A stretch of 64,000 nt of DNA from the NCBI RefSeq assembly GCF_944391105.1, contig NZ_CALXSK010000004.1, positions 1 through 64,000 of the forward strand. Direction: 5' to 3'. Positions 52,174-61,605 of the stretch are shown in pieces. The translations under genes were made by a program, and so were the position numbers. A model generated the notes under the pieces. It was not told the DNA's origin and made no database searches. It saw only the letters and a list, made by a program, of their open reading frames with translations. The stretch's first letter is position 1; each line of letters begins with the position of its first letter. The DNA is from an uncultured Victivallis sp. (GTDB lineage: Bacteria; Verrucomicrobiota; Lentisphaeria; Victivallales; Victivallaceae).

Positions 52174-54027
52174 ATGAATCACTCATTTTCGAAGGAACCG
52201 ACGCCGGCTTCGCGCAGAAGCGAATGGTTTTTCTGGGGATTTGCGGTATTGACGTTGTTTCTGTTTCTCGGGCACAATGCGCTTTCCGGCTCGGAGGATC
52301 GATGGGCGGAGATTTCGCGCGAGATGCTTGTCTCGGGCGACTGGCTGCATCCGTCGCTGAACTGGCGGATCTATTTTGACAAGCCGCAGCTGACCTACTG
52401 GCTGATTCTGCCGTTTGCGTTGCTGTACGGCGGATTCAATGAGTTCATTGTGCGAATTCCGAGTGCGCTTGCCGGACTTGCGGGGTTATGGGGCGTGCTT
52501 CTGCTCGGGCGGAAACTTTTCGATCGGGGGACGGCGCTGCTGGCGGGCTGGATGGTGCTCTCCTGCTACGGATTCCTCTTCTGGGCGCGGACGGCGGCTG
52601 CGGATATGGCGAATGTTGCGGCGATCGTTCTGGCGGTGGCGTACTTCTACCGTGCGGAAGAGCGGGCGAAGTTTCATCACTATCTCGGATTTTATCTGAT
52701 CTGTTTTATCGGTGCGTGGGCGAAGGGGCTTCCGGCGCTGGTGATGCCGTTTGTGGTGATTGCTCCGCATCTCCTGATGGAGAAGCGGTGGCTCAAGCAC
52801 CTGAAGATTTCGAACTTTTGTGCGTTTGTGATTGCCGCGGGAATCTTTTTTGTGCCGTTTTATCTGGCGGCGATCGTGCCGCTGGAACCGCCGCACCGGT
52901 TGCCTCCGGGGAATGCGCTGAGCGGTTTTGAACTGGTCTGGCGGGAGAATATCATCCGGGTATTCAATGCGTTTGACCACAAGGATCCGTTTTACAGCTA
53001 TCTCTACAATCTGCCGCGGACGCTGCTGCCGTGGGCTCCGCTGATCATCGTGGTGATCGCGGGGATGATCCGGAACTGGAAGAAGCTGCCGCTTCCGATT
53101 CGCGAGCTCATGATCGGTACGCTTCTGATGTTTGTGCTGTTCTGCTGTTCGACGTCGCGGAGATGGTACTACATTCTGCCGGTGATGCCGTTCTGCGCGC
53201 TGATTGCGGCGGCGGGAATCGGTGGAAACTGGAGTGTCGAGAAATGGGATCGGCCGATGTTTTTCCTGATGCGGCTGGTTGCGATCGTGCTGGCTTCTCT
53301 CGGGGTAGCCTCTCTGGTTGGAATTCCGTTGTGGAATCATTTCTTCAATTTCGAGCCTCCGCTGCTTCTGCTGGTCTCACTGCCGGTGACAGGAGGACTG
53401 GTTCTTGCTGTGATGCTGATGGATAATCGACCCGACAACCCGGTGGCGCATTTGACCGGTCTGCCGCGGCGGACCGGCGGGATGGTGCTCGGGTGTGCGA
53501 TTCTGATGGCGGGGGCTTTCGACTGCATCCTGCCGTCGATGACCAAGTACCGGACGGAGAAGCAGCTGTATATGGCGTACGCCGAATCGAATTCCGGGAT
53601 TGTTCCGGAGCGAATCTTCATCTGGCGTGATGATGCGCCCTCAAAGATGCTGTTCTACCTGGATTTGCAGCGTCCTGTGGTGGACAGCTTGACTGGTCGG
53701 TGGAAGGAAGGGCTTACGCCGGAAGAGGTCGCGGCGATGACGCCGAAACAGCGAAAAGAGGCGGAATACCGGTCTTTGTTCTCTGATTTTCAGACGTTTG
53801 TCGAGAACAACCGCGGGCACCGTGTCGCGATTTCCTCCTATGACCGGAAGACGGATCTGGAACAGCTGGTTCGGGCGGCGGCGGAGCTGAATCTTCCGCT
53901 TGACGTTGCGAAACCCGATTTCAATGAACGTTCCTTTGACGTGATCAAGAGCAGATCCCGTCGCCGGTTCATCTGGGTTTTGAACCTGCCGCAGAAGGAT
54001 GAGCAGAGAAGTGAGACTACAAAATGA
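52174..54027 (+). CDS. ArnT/PMT-type lipid-linked glycosyltransferase
   Basis: This 617-residue integral membrane protein has about 12 predicted helices. ArnT/PMT_2 motifs are [15 protein letters not shown] (first periplasmic loop with acidic catalytic residue), [15 protein letters not shown] (DKPxxxY), and [20 protein letters not shown]. ArnT moves an aminosugar from undecaprenyl phosphate to lipid A phosphate, giving resistance to cationic peptides. A soluble C-terminal domain starts near residue 440. It starts 12 bp after the ArnB-like gene and overlaps the ArnC-like gene by 4 bp, so they form one operon. Its donor specificity is not predictable. Confidence 0.88.
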   Translation: MNHSFSKEPTPASRRSEWFFWGFAVLTLFLFLGHNALSGSEDRWAEISREMLVSGDWLHPSLNWRIYFDKPQLTYWLILPFALLYGGFNEFIVRIPSALAGLAGLWGVLLLGRKLFDRGTALLAGWMVLSCYGFLFWARTAAADMANVAAIVLAVAYFYRAEERAKFHHYLGFYLICFIGAWAKGLPALVMPFVVIAPHLLMEKRWLKHLKISNFCAFVIAAGIFFVPFYLAAIVPLEPPHRLPPGNALSGFELVWRENIIRVFNAFDHKDPFYSYLYNLPRTLLPWAPLIIVVIAGMIRNWKKLPLPIRELMIGTLLMFVLFCCSTSRRWYYILPVMPFCALIAAAGIGGNWSVEKWDRPMFFLMRLVAIVLASLGVASLVGIPLWNHFFNFEPPLLLLVSLPVTGGLVLAVMLMDNRPDNPVAHLTGLPRRTGGMVLGCAILMAGAFDCILPSMTKYRTEKQLYMAYAESNSGIVPERIFIWRDDAPSKMLFYLDLQRPVVDSLTGRWKEGLTPEEVAAMTPKQRKEAEYRSLFSDFQTFVENNRGHRVAISSYDRKTDLEQLVRAAAELNLPLDVAKPDFNERSFDVIKSRSRRRFIWVLNLPQKDEQRSETTK

Positions 54028-54992
54028 AAAAGAGCGATAAAGTTGAATTCGTCTCCGTCGTGGTGCCGGTCTACAATGAGGAGGGGTGTCTTCAGGAGCT
54101 GATAGACCGGACTCTGGCCGCTCTCGACGGCATCGGGAGACGTTTCGAATTCATCATGGTTGACGACGGCAGCCGCGACCGTTCAGCCGGGATCATGAAA
54201 GCTGCGAGCGAAAAGCGGCCGGATCAGGTCATCAGCTGCATTTTGAACCGCAACTACGGGCAGCATTCGGCGATCATGGCGGGGTTTTCTCTCGTGCGCG
54301 GCGACCTGGTCATCACTCTGGACGCGGATCTGCAGAATCCGCCGGAGGAGATTCCCCGTTTGATTGCGGCGGCGGAGGAGGGGAACGATGTGGTCGGAAC
54401 CGTCCGCCAGAAACGCAAGGACACTTTCTTCCGGCGGTTCGCCTCAAAGATCGTGAACCGGGTTGCGCAGAAGGCGACCGGCGTCAAAATGAACGACTAC
54501 GGCTGCATGTTGCGCGCCTACCGCCGGCACATCGTCGATGCGATGCTGCAGTGCAATGAACGCAGCACGTTCATTCCGGTGCTTGGAAACAGTTTTGCTC
54601 GAAACACCTGCGAGATTCCGGTCAAACACAGCGAGCGCGCTTCGGGCGAATCGAAATATTCGCTCTGGAAGCTCATCAATCTGCAGTTTAACCTTCTGAC
54701 CTGCATGACCACGATGCCGCTGCGCATCCTGACCTATTTCGGGATTTTCGCGGCGTTCTGCGGATATCTGCTGAGCATCTACATCGTCATTCGCCGCTTC
54801 TGCTGGACGGATGGAGATTCGTGGGGGCAGGGTGGTGTTTTCACGCTGTTTGCGGTCATGTTCATTTTCACCGGAATCCAGATGATCGGCATCGGGATGA
54901 TCGGCGAGTACATCGGGCGGATCTACAACGACGTACGTGCAAGGCCGCGATACTTCATCGAAGAGATCTGCGGTCGCGAAGAGGAAAAATAG
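54024..54992 (+). CDS. ArnC-like undecaprenyl-phosphate glycosyltransferase
   Basis: This 322-residue GT2 enzyme has an N-terminal GT-A domain: [40 protein letters not shown] and [19 protein letters not shown] (DxD). [24 protein letters not shown] membrane-associated block follows, here as [20 protein letters not shown]. Two to three C-terminal membrane helices (~residues 230-250, 262-285) anchor it. ArnC attaches the aminosugar to undecaprenyl phosphate on the cytoplasmic side before flipping and ArnT transfer. It is the last gene of the trio, followed by a strong terminator. Confidence 0.88.
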   Translation: MKKSDKVEFVSVVVPVYNEEGCLQELIDRTLAALDGIGRRFEFIMVDDGSRDRSAGIMKAASEKRPDQVISCILNRNYGQHSAIMAGFSLVRGDLVITLDADLQNPPEEIPRLIAAAEEGNDVVGTVRQKRKDTFFRRFASKIVNRVAQKATGVKMNDYGCMLRAYRRHIVDAMLQCNERSTFIPVLGNSFARNTCEIPVKHSERASGESKYSLWKLINLQFNLLTCMTTMPLRILTYFGIFAAFCGYLLSIYIVIRRFCWTDGDSWGQGGVFTLFAVMFIFTGIQMIGIGMIGEYIGRIYNDVRARPRYFIEEICGREEEK

Positions 54993-55000
54993 TGCCGGAG

Positions 55001-55030
55001 GGGGGCGGCGGGTCGCCCCCGTTCTTTTTT
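55001..55030 (+). terminator. Terminator of the arn-like operon
   Basis: GGGGGCG (55001-55007) and CGCCCCC (55014-55020) form a GC stem eight bases after the stop, followed by GTTCTTTTTT. Confidence 0.85.
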
Positions 55031-55041
55031 CCCGGCCGGGG

Positions 55042-55070
55042 TTGACAGGAGCCTTTTTCCGCGCTATATT
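55042..55070 (+). promoter_or_regulatory. Promoter of carB
   Basis: TTGACA (55042-55047) and TATATT (55065-55070) are separated by 17 bases, near-consensus sigma-70 boxes directly after the arn-like terminator. Confidence 0.78.
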
Positions 55071-55163
55071 ACATCTCTGGTTTGTGTACGGAACTTTTAA
55101 CATACAGCGATGTTCGAAAGAGTGGGAAAACCGGGGTTACAATCCTGAGCGGATGGCTCTCAT

Positions 55164-55248
55164 GCGAAAGAGGCGCAGCGGTGCGTTTCTTTCGCTGATT
55201 TGTATACGGCTTCGGGATTTCGGCCTGCGGAGGGCGTCGCGCAAATCA
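55164..55248 (+). promoter_or_regulatory. Structured 5' leader of carB (candidate attenuator/riboregulator)
   Basis: GCGAAAGAGGCGCA (55164-55177) and TGCGTTTCTTTCGC (55182-55195) pair over 14 bp with two adjacent G-U wobbles and the loop GCGG. A second helix TGATTTG (55196-55202) with CAAATCA (55242-55248) ends four bases before the carB ribosome site (AGAAGG, about 55252-55257). The frame is also open upstream of the carB ATG from about 55153, so an N-terminally extended product cannot be excluded. Confidence 0.5.
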
Positions 55249-55263
55249 GACAAGAAGGTTTAT

Positions 55264-58200
55264 ATGGCAAAGCGGGAAGACATCAAGAAGGTACTGATTA
55301 TCGGCTCCGGGCCGATCATCATCGGTCAGGCGTGTGAATTCGACTACTCCGGGACGCAGGCGTGCAAGGCGTTGCGTGAGCTCGGGTACGAGGTGGTTCT
55401 GGCGAACTCGAATCCGGCGACGATCATGACCGATCCGGGTATGGCGGATCACACCTATATCGAACCGCTGACCGTCGACAGCATCGAGAAGATCATCGCG
55501 AAGGAGCGTCCGGACGCGCTGCTGCCGAACCTCGGCGGGCAGACCGCTTTGAATCTGGCGATTTCGCTTCAGGACAACGGCATTCTCGACCGGTATCAGG
55601 TGAAGGTCATCGGGGTCGACCTCAACGCGATCAAGCGCGGCGAGGACCGGATCATCTTCAAGGAGACGATGGCCTCGCTCGACGTGCCGATGGCGAAGTC
55701 GGAGCCGTGCTATTCGGTCGAAGAGGCCGAGAAGATTGCGAATGAACTCGGTTATCCGGTGGTTTTGCGTCCGGCCTACACGATGGGCGGAACCGGCGGC
55801 GGCATTGTCTACAATGTCGAGGAGTTGCGTGAGATCGTTTCACGCGGGCTTGCGGCGAGTCTCATCGGTCAGGTGCTGGTCGAGGAGTGCGCGCTCGGCT
55901 GGGAGGAGCTTGAGCTTGAAGTCGTCCGCGATGCGGCCGGGAACAAGATCACGGTCTGCTTCATCGAAAACGTCGATCCGATGGGCGTTCACACCGGAGA
56001 CAGTTTCTGCGTGGCGCCGATGCTGACGGTTTCTCAGGAGGTTCAGGCGAAGCTGCAGGAGTACGCCTACCGGATCATCGACGCGGTCGGTGTGATCGGC
56101 GGCTGCAACGTGCAGTTTGCGCACAACCGCGAGGACGGGCGGATCATCGTCATCGAGATCAATCCGCGTACATCGCGTTCGAGTGCGCTCGCCTCGAAGG
56201 CGACCGGTTTCCCGATCGCGAGTGTTTCGACAAAGCTCGCGGCCGGAATCACGCTCAATGAACTTCCCTACTGGCGCGACGGATCGCTGGACCGCTATAC
56301 GCCGTCGGGCGATTACGTGGTTGTAAAGTTTGCCCGCTGGGCGTTTGAGAAGTTCCCGCAGGCGCAGGATCGGCTCGGCACGCAGATGAAGGCGGTCGGC
56401 GAAGTCATGAGCATCGGCAAGAACTTCAAGGAGGCGCTGCAGAAGGCGATTCGTTCACTTGAGATCGGCCGGGCGGGACTCGGGATGGTCAAGAAGATCG
56501 AAAAGCTCTCCCTTGAGGAGTTGCGTCCGCTGGTTGCGAAGCCGTCGAGCGAGCGTTTCTTCCACCTCTACGAGGCGTTCAAGAAGGGGTTGACGGTCGA
56601 CGAGGCGTGCACGCTTACGAAGATTTCCCGTTTCTTCATGCAGGAGATCAAGGAGCTGGCGGATTTCGAGTTGAAGCTCGCAGCCTACACCTGGATGGCG
56701 CTGCCGGACGAGATGGTTGTGCAGGCCAAGAAGTTCGGTTTTTCGGACAAATATCTTGCGAAACTTTTCAGCGTTCCGGAGAAGGTGATTCGTGACCGGC
56801 GCACTGCGCTCGGCTGCAAGGTGAGTTATTGCCTTGTTCCGGTCAGCGGAGTGGAGAACGCGGACTATTACTATTCGACCTATTCGGGTGCGCCGGACGA
56901 GGTTCCGGTCAGCTCGAACCGGAAGATCATGATCCTGGGCGGCGGCCCGAACCGGATCGGTCAGGGCATCGAGTTCGACTACACCTGCGTGCATGCGGCG
57001 TTCACGCTGCGGGACGAGGGGTACGAGTCGGTGCTCATCAACTGCAACCCCGAGACGGTCTCGACCGACTACGACACGAGCGACAAGCTCTATTTCGAAC
57101 CGCTGACCACGGAGGACGTGCTTGCGATTTACGAGAAGGAGAAACCCGAAGGCGTCATCGTCCAGTTCGGCGGGCAGACGCCGCTGAACATCGCGCAGGA
57201 ACTCAAGGATGCGGGCGTCACGATCATCGGTACGCAGCCGGAAGGCATCCGCCTTGCGGAGGATCGCGAATACTTCCGCGAACGCATGATCGCGCTGGGG
57301 ATCAAACAGCCGCAGAGCGGCACGGCCCGTTCGCTGGAAGAGGCGATTGTGCTCGGGCGCGAGATCGGATATCCGGTGATGGTGCGTCCTTCATTCGTCC
57401 TGGGCGGCCGCGGCATGGCGGTGATTTACGATGAGGAGACGCTGACCCGTTATGCGATCGAGGCGATCCAGGTCAGCCCTGAATATCCGATGTTGATCGA
57501 CCGGTTCCTCGACAACGCGATCGAGTGCGAGGTCGATGCGGTTTCCGACGGCGAGGAGACGTTTGTCGCGTCGGTTATGGAACACATTGAGCTTGCGGGC
57601 ATCCACTCGGGCGACTCGGCCTGCTCGATTCCGCCGGTGACGCTGCCGAAGAAGCATCTCGACACGATTTCCGCTCATGCGGCGGCGATTGCGAAGGATT
57701 TCCGGGTGAAGGGAATTTTGAATGTGCAGTTCGCGGTTTGCGAGGATCAGGTGTGGATCATCGAGGCGAATCCGCGTGCGTCGCGCACGGTTCCGATCGT
57801 CTCGAAGGTGACGGGCGTGCCGCTGGCGCGGATTGCGACCTGCCTGATGCTCGGTCACAAGCTCTCGGAATACCGGGAAATGCTCAAGCCGCATCCGCAG
57901 ACTTACTTCGGTGTGAAGGAAGCGGTGTTCCCGTTCAACATGTTCCCGGAAGTCGACCCGGTGCTGGGCCCGGAAATGCGCGCCACCGGCGAGGTGATGG
58001 GACTTGCCACGAGTTTCGGGATGGCGTATTACAAGGCGCAGCAGGCGGCCGGTTCGAAGCTGCCGCTGGAAGGGACGGTGCTGGTTTCGGTTTCGGAGCG
58101 CGAGCGCAAGTATCTGCTGCCGATCATGGAGACGCTGCGTGATCTCGGCTTCAAGTTCGTCGCGACCGAAGGAACGGCGAAGTTCCTGAACTCCAACGGA

Positions 58201-58470
58201 ATTGAGGCGACAGAAGTCCATAAGCTCAACGAGGGGCGGCCGAATGTGGCGGATCTTATCAAGAACCGTCAGATTTCGCTGATTATCAATACCCCGATCG
58301 GTCGTTTGTCGAAGATCGACGACAGCTACATCCGCATGAAGGCGATTCAGTACAAGATCCCGTACATGACCACCATTGCCGCCGCGCGGGCGACCGCCGC
58401 AGGCATCAAGGAGGCGAAGCACGGGGAGTCTCCGCTGAAGTCGCTGCAGGAGTATCAGTCCGGCCGCTGA
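55264..58470 (+). CDS. carB: Carbamoyl-phosphate synthase large subunit
   Basis: This 1068-residue protein makes carbamoyl phosphate from bicarbonate, ammonia and two ATP for arginine and pyrimidines. It shows the two homologous ATP-grasp halves: KKVLIIGSGPIIIGQACEFD, RPAYTMGGTGGGIVYNVEEL and IIVIEINPRTSRSSALASKA, then KIMILGGGPNRIGQGIEFDY, VRPSFVLGGRGMAVIYDEET and WIIEANPRASRTVPIVSKVT. The C-terminal MGS-like allosteric domain (KLPLEGTVLVSVSERERKYL onward) is present. The length is standard (~1070). ATG at 55264 (MAKREDIKKV) is chosen by family match and AGAAGG upstream. The small subunit carA is not in this window. Confidence 0.97.
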   Translation: MAKREDIKKVLIIGSGPIIIGQACEFDYSGTQACKALRELGYEVVLANSNPATIMTDPGMADHTYIEPLTVDSIEKIIAKERPDALLPNLGGQTALNLAISLQDNGILDRYQVKVIGVDLNAIKRGEDRIIFKETMASLDVPMAKSEPCYSVEEAEKIANELGYPVVLRPAYTMGGTGGGIVYNVEELREIVSRGLAASLIGQVLVEECALGWEELELEVVRDAAGNKITVCFIENVDPMGVHTGDSFCVAPMLTVSQEVQAKLQEYAYRIIDAVGVIGGCNVQFAHNREDGRIIVIEINPRTSRSSALASKATGFPIASVSTKLAAGITLNELPYWRDGSLDRYTPSGDYVVVKFARWAFEKFPQAQDRLGTQMKAVGEVMSIGKNFKEALQKAIRSLEIGRAGLGMVKKIEKLSLEELRPLVAKPSSERFFHLYEAFKKGLTVDEACTLTKISRFFMQEIKELADFELKLAAYTWMALPDEMVVQAKKFGFSDKYLAKLFSVPEKVIRDRRTALGCKVSYCLVPVSGVENADYYYSTYSGAPDEVPVSSNRKIMILGGGPNRIGQGIEFDYTCVHAAFTLRDEGYESVLINCNPETVSTDYDTSDKLYFEPLTTEDVLAIYEKEKPEGVIVQFGGQTPLNIAQELKDAGVTIIGTQPEGIRLAEDREYFRERMIALGIKQPQSGTARSLEEAIVLGREIGYPVMVRPSFVLGGRGMAVIYDEETLTRYAIEAIQVSPEYPMLIDRFLDNAIECEVDAVSDGEETFVASVMEHIELAGIHSGDSACSIPPVTLPKKHLDTISAHAAAIAKDFRVKGILNVQFAVCEDQVWIIEANPRASRTVPIVSKVTGVPLARIATCLMLGHKLSEYREMLKPHPQTYFGVKEAVFPFNMFPEVDPVLGPEMRATGEVMGLATSFGMAYYKAQQAAGSKLPLEGTVLVSVSERERKYLLPIMETLRDLGFKFVATEGTAKFLNSNGIEATEVHKLNEGRPNVADLIKNRQISLIINTPIGRLSKIDDSYIRMKAIQYKIPYMTTIAAARATAAGIKEAKHGESPLKSLQEYQSGR

Positions 58471-58505
58471 GTGCGCCGGCCGTTTAGAGAGGAACGTCTG
58501 GGTCG

Positions 58506-59927
58506 ATGACAGCCGGAATTATCATCTTTCTGGTGATTCTGCTTTTGCCGGTCACGTTGACGGCGGTGCACTATTTCCGCCGTACGATTGAACTCGGCAG
58601 GGCGCTGGATCGTGCGAACGAGCGGCGGCGAGAGATCACGAATTTCCTCTCGCGCTTCTCCACGGGGCTCCAGGAGGAGGACGGGGTGGAGGGCGCGATG
58701 CATGCGGCGGCGCGCCATGTGGCCGAGCAGACCGATGCGGAATCCGTGGCGATCTACGAGGTTTCCGGCAATGAGCTGCGCGTGATCGGCGTTTGCGGGA
58801 CATATCCGCTGATTCACAGTTCGAATCAACTGTTGTTTTCGCGTCATCATCATCTTTTCGAGGCGTTGCGGCGGGAGGAGATTCCGATCGGCAGGGGATT
58901 TCTCGGGGGGCTGGCGACGACGCGTCAGGCGGAACTGGTTCCGGATGCCTCGGCGGACCCGCGTTTTACGGAGTATCCGGATTTCGCGAATTTCGGCAGT
59001 GTGATGGCGATTCCGCTGTTGCGCGAAGGGATTCTGGTCGGTGTGGTTTGCGCCGCGACGAACCGGTTGCGTCCGGGCAGTCCGTTTTCCGAGGCGCAGT
59101 TTGAGCGGTTGCGGCTGCTTTCCGGTCAGGTTCAGATGGTGCAGAATCTCATCAAGGTGTACAGTGAGATCAGCGAACGCGAACGGATCGATCAGGAGCT
59201 TGACTTTGCGCGCCATCTGCAGCAGTCGCTGCTGCCGCCGGCGTTTCCCGCGTGGGATCAGTTTTCGATTGACGCATACACGCGTTCGGCCAAGGAGGTC
59301 AACGGCGATTTCTACGATTTTGTGGAGATTGATGACGATCGTCTGCTGATTATCATCGGAGATGCGAGCGGCAAGGGAATTCCCGCCTGCATGCTGACGG
59401 CGATGACGCGCAGTTATGCGCGCTGTTTTGCCGCGGCCGGGAGTTTTACGACGCTGAGCGATTTTCTGCGGAAGATCAACGAAAAGCTGTTTCAGGACAC
59501 CGACGCGGATCGGTTCATCACGCTGGGCTGCTGTCTGTTGAGCCGGAAGAATTCGTTGCTCGAATTCGGCCGGGCCGGTCACACCGATCTGGTCAGTTAC
59601 GTGCATGGCCATATCCGGACCTTTTCCCCGGCGGGAACGGGGCTTGGGATTCTGCCGGACGATTTCGCGAATTTCGACACGATCTGCCTGGCAATTGAAC
59701 CCGGCAGTTCCGTCATGATGTACTCCGATGGACTTTCTGAAGCGCTGAACAAGGAGCAGGAGGAGTTTGGCCTCGCGCGTCTCACGGAGGTATTCAAGGC
59801 CTCCTGCGAAGTCGGCGGTACGCCGCAGGCGGTCATCAACCGCGTGATGGATTCGGTCATCACCTACGAGGTGGAGCAAAATGACGATCAGACCATCGTG
59901 CTGATCCGTCACACCGGCCGGCGGTAG
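58506..59927 (+). CDS. Membrane-anchored GAF-PP2C (RsbU/SpoIIE-type) serine phosphatase
   Basis: This 473-residue protein has one N-terminal membrane helix (IIIFLVILLLPVTLTAVHYF), a short coil, and a GAF domain (~residues 60-215; HVAEQTDAESVAIYE, SVMAIPLLREGILVGVVCAA). A linker ELDFARHLQQSLLPP precedes the PP2C-type phosphatase domain (~residues 245-470). Metal ligands are in VNGDFYDFVEIDDDRLLIII (GDxxD) and GDASGKGIPA, with SYARC, GRAGHTDL and the end QNDDQTIVLIR. Such proteins dephosphorylate anti-sigma-antagonist proteins in partner-switching stress control. It starts 35 bp after carB; a terminator follows. Confidence 0.9.
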   Translation: MTAGIIIFLVILLLPVTLTAVHYFRRTIELGRALDRANERRREITNFLSRFSTGLQEEDGVEGAMHAAARHVAEQTDAESVAIYEVSGNELRVIGVCGTYPLIHSSNQLLFSRHHHLFEALRREEIPIGRGFLGGLATTRQAELVPDASADPRFTEYPDFANFGSVMAIPLLREGILVGVVCAATNRLRPGSPFSEAQFERLRLLSGQVQMVQNLIKVYSEISERERIDQELDFARHLQQSLLPPAFPAWDQFSIDAYTRSAKEVNGDFYDFVEIDDDRLLIIIGDASGKGIPACMLTAMTRSYARCFAAAGSFTTLSDFLRKINEKLFQDTDADRFITLGCCLLSRKNSLLEFGRAGHTDLVSYVHGHIRTFSPAGTGLGILPDDFANFDTICLAIEPGSSVMMYSDGLSEALNKEQEEFGLARLTEVFKASCEVGGTPQAVINRVMDSVITYEVEQNDDQTIVLIRHTGRR

Positions 59928-59958
59928 GATCCGTTTTGCGGAACATGCTCTTTTTTGC

Positions 59959-59983
59959 GGGAGGCGTCAACCCTCCCTTTTTT
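59959..59983 (+). terminator. Terminator of the phosphatase gene
   Basis: GGGAGG (59959-59964), loop CGTCAAC, CCTCCC (59972-59977), followed by TTTTTT (59978-59983). Confidence 0.85.
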
Positions 59984-59995
59984 GTGTTTCCCGAT

Positions 59996-60027
59996 GAAAA
60001 AGGCCGCTCCCGTTTCGAGAGCGGCCT
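59996..60027 (-). terminator. Terminator of the GH4 gene
   Basis: On the minus strand AGGCCGCTC (60019-60027) pairs with GAGCGGCCT (60001-60009), followed by TTTTT (complement of 59997-60001). It lies 30 bp after the GH4 stop. Confidence 0.8.
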
Positions 60028-60056
60028 GAAGAGTTCCGATTGCCGGAGCAGACGGA

Positions 60057-61409
60057 TCAATTGTATTTCGGCAGCATGTCGCCATGCGCGGCGATGAGTT
60101 CGTCGCACATCTTGACGATGTTGTCGATGGAGAGTTCGGCGCTTGTGTGCGGATCGAGCATCGCAGCCTGATAGATCCGATCGCGCTTTTTCGTGAGCGC
60201 GGCTTCGATCGTGAGGAGCTGGACATTGATGTTGGTCATGTTGAGCGCGGCGCACTGGGTCGGCAGTTCCCCGACGTAGCACCCCTGGACGCCGTTGCCG
60301 TCGACGAGGCACGGAACCTCGACCACCGCGTTCGCGGGCAGGTTCGGGATGAATCCGTGGTTCAGCACGTTGCCGCCGATCTGGATCGGCTTGTTCGTGA
60401 CGACCGCTTCCATGATGCCCGAACCGTACTCGTGAGAGAGCTTGTGCGTGAGGTGCGGATCGCTGGAGAGCTCCTCATACTGCTTCTTCCAGTCGGCGAT
60501 CTGCTTGATACATCTTCTCGGATATTCATCGAGCGGGATGTTGTATTCTTCGATGAGTTCCGGGTATTTCGCCTTGATCCAGTAGGGCTGGTATTCGGCG
60601 TTGTGCTCGCTCGATTCGGTGACGTAATAGCCGAAGCGGCGCATCATTTCGATGCGGATCATGTTGCCGGACTTCTCTTTCGGATCTTTGGCGGCGCGCC
60701 ACTGGGCGATCTTCTCGTCGGCGAGTTTTTTGAGTTCCGGATAAAGGTCCTTGCCGTTTTCCGAGATGGAGAGCAGCCACGCCATGTGATTGATGCCGGC
60801 GATGAGCGTGCGGAGATTCTTCGCGCGCTCATCATCACATTCGACCCCGAGGGTTTCGAGCAGGCTCTTGGCGCAGACCTGAACCGAATGGCAGAGGCCG
60901 ACGGTTTTGACCGAGCTGCCGCGCAGCATCGCGCCGGTGAGCATCGCCATCGGGTTCGTGTAGTTCAGAAACCAGGCGTTCGGGGCGACCTCTTCGATAT
61001 CGCGCGCAAAGTCGAGCATGACGGGAATTGTCCGCAGTGCCCGGAAGATGCCGCCGATGCCGAGCGTGTCGGCGATGGTCTGACGCAGGCCGAACTTCTT
61101 CGGAATCTCGAAGTCGATGACGGTCGAGGGCTCGTAGCCGCCGACCTGGATTGCGTTGACCACGAAATCTGCGCCGCGGAGCGCTTCCTTGCGGTTCTCG
61201 ACGCCGAGATGGGTCGTGATGGTCGCACGGTTTTCATTGATGTTCGCGTTCAGCGTCTTGAGAATGAATTCCGACTCCTTGAGGCGCTGTCCGTCGATGT
61301 CGTAGAGCGCGAAGTGGGAATCCTTCAGCGCCTCGCGGCACATGCAGTCGCCCAGGACGTTGCGGACGAACACGGTGCTGCCCGCTCCCATGAAAGTGAT
61401 CTTGGCCAT
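60057..61409 (-). CDS. GH4 family glycosidase (alpha-galactosidase/6-phospho-glycosidase-like)
   Basis: This 450-residue enzyme belongs to the NAD- and metal-dependent GH4 family. The N-terminal Rossmann motif is ITFMGAGSTVFVRNVLGD. GADFVVNAIQVGGYEPSTVI is the GH4 NAD-side block. VGLCHSVQ supplies the metal/catalytic Cys-His pair, and AGINHMAWLL supplies the second His. SHEYGSGIMEAV and EVPCLVDGNGVQG close the domain. The sequence pattern (GLCHSVQ plus NHMAWLL) is nearer the MelA/LplD-like alpha-galactosidase or alpha-galacturonidase branch than to the CHSVP/6-phospho branch, but the substrate is not certain. It is divergent from an AraC regulator at 61606, which probably controls it. Confidence 0.88.
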   Translation of the reverse strand: MAKITFMGAGSTVFVRNVLGDCMCREALKDSHFALYDIDGQRLKESEFILKTLNANINENRATITTHLGVENRKEALRGADFVVNAIQVGGYEPSTVIDFEIPKKFGLRQTIADTLGIGGIFRALRTIPVMLDFARDIEEVAPNAWFLNYTNPMAMLTGAMLRGSSVKTVGLCHSVQVCAKSLLETLGVECDDERAKNLRTLIAGINHMAWLLSISENGKDLYPELKKLADEKIAQWRAAKDPKEKSGNMIRIEMMRRFGYYVTESSEHNAEYQPYWIKAKYPELIEEYNIPLDEYPRRCIKQIADWKKQYEELSSDPHLTHKLSHEYGSGIMEAVVTNKPIQIGGNVLNHGFIPNLPANAVVEVPCLVDGNGVQGCYVGELPTQCAALNMTNINVQLLTIEAALTKKRDRIYQAAMLDPHTSAELSIDNIVKMCDELIAAHGDMLPKYN

Positions 61410-61555
61410 TCTTGTTCCTTCCGGTTTGTGTTTGGCCGGCGCACGCCGGTCATTTTTGGTTGCCCGCTATTTACAATACTCCGGTTTCGAAAAAAGTAAA
61501 TGCGAAAAACATGATAACAATGGTAATTTTGTGCTCTGATTTTGCGATTAAAATG

Positions 61556-61583
61556 TTGAAATTCCGCATGGTTGTGGTAAATT
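61556..61583 (+). promoter_or_regulatory. Promoter of the AraC-type gene at 61606
   Basis: TTGAAA (61556-61561) and TAAATT (61578-61583) are separated by 16 bases. A very strong AAGGAGGTGA ribosome site (61593-61602) follows. Confidence 0.55.
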
Positions 61584-61605
61584 CATAGAATCAAGGAGGT
61601 GAGGT

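Noticed and set aside
61410..61605. Search for operator repeats between GH4 and the AraC gene
   Set aside because: Apparent TGCGAAAA/TTTTGCGA similarity is not a true inverted or direct repeat on inspection.
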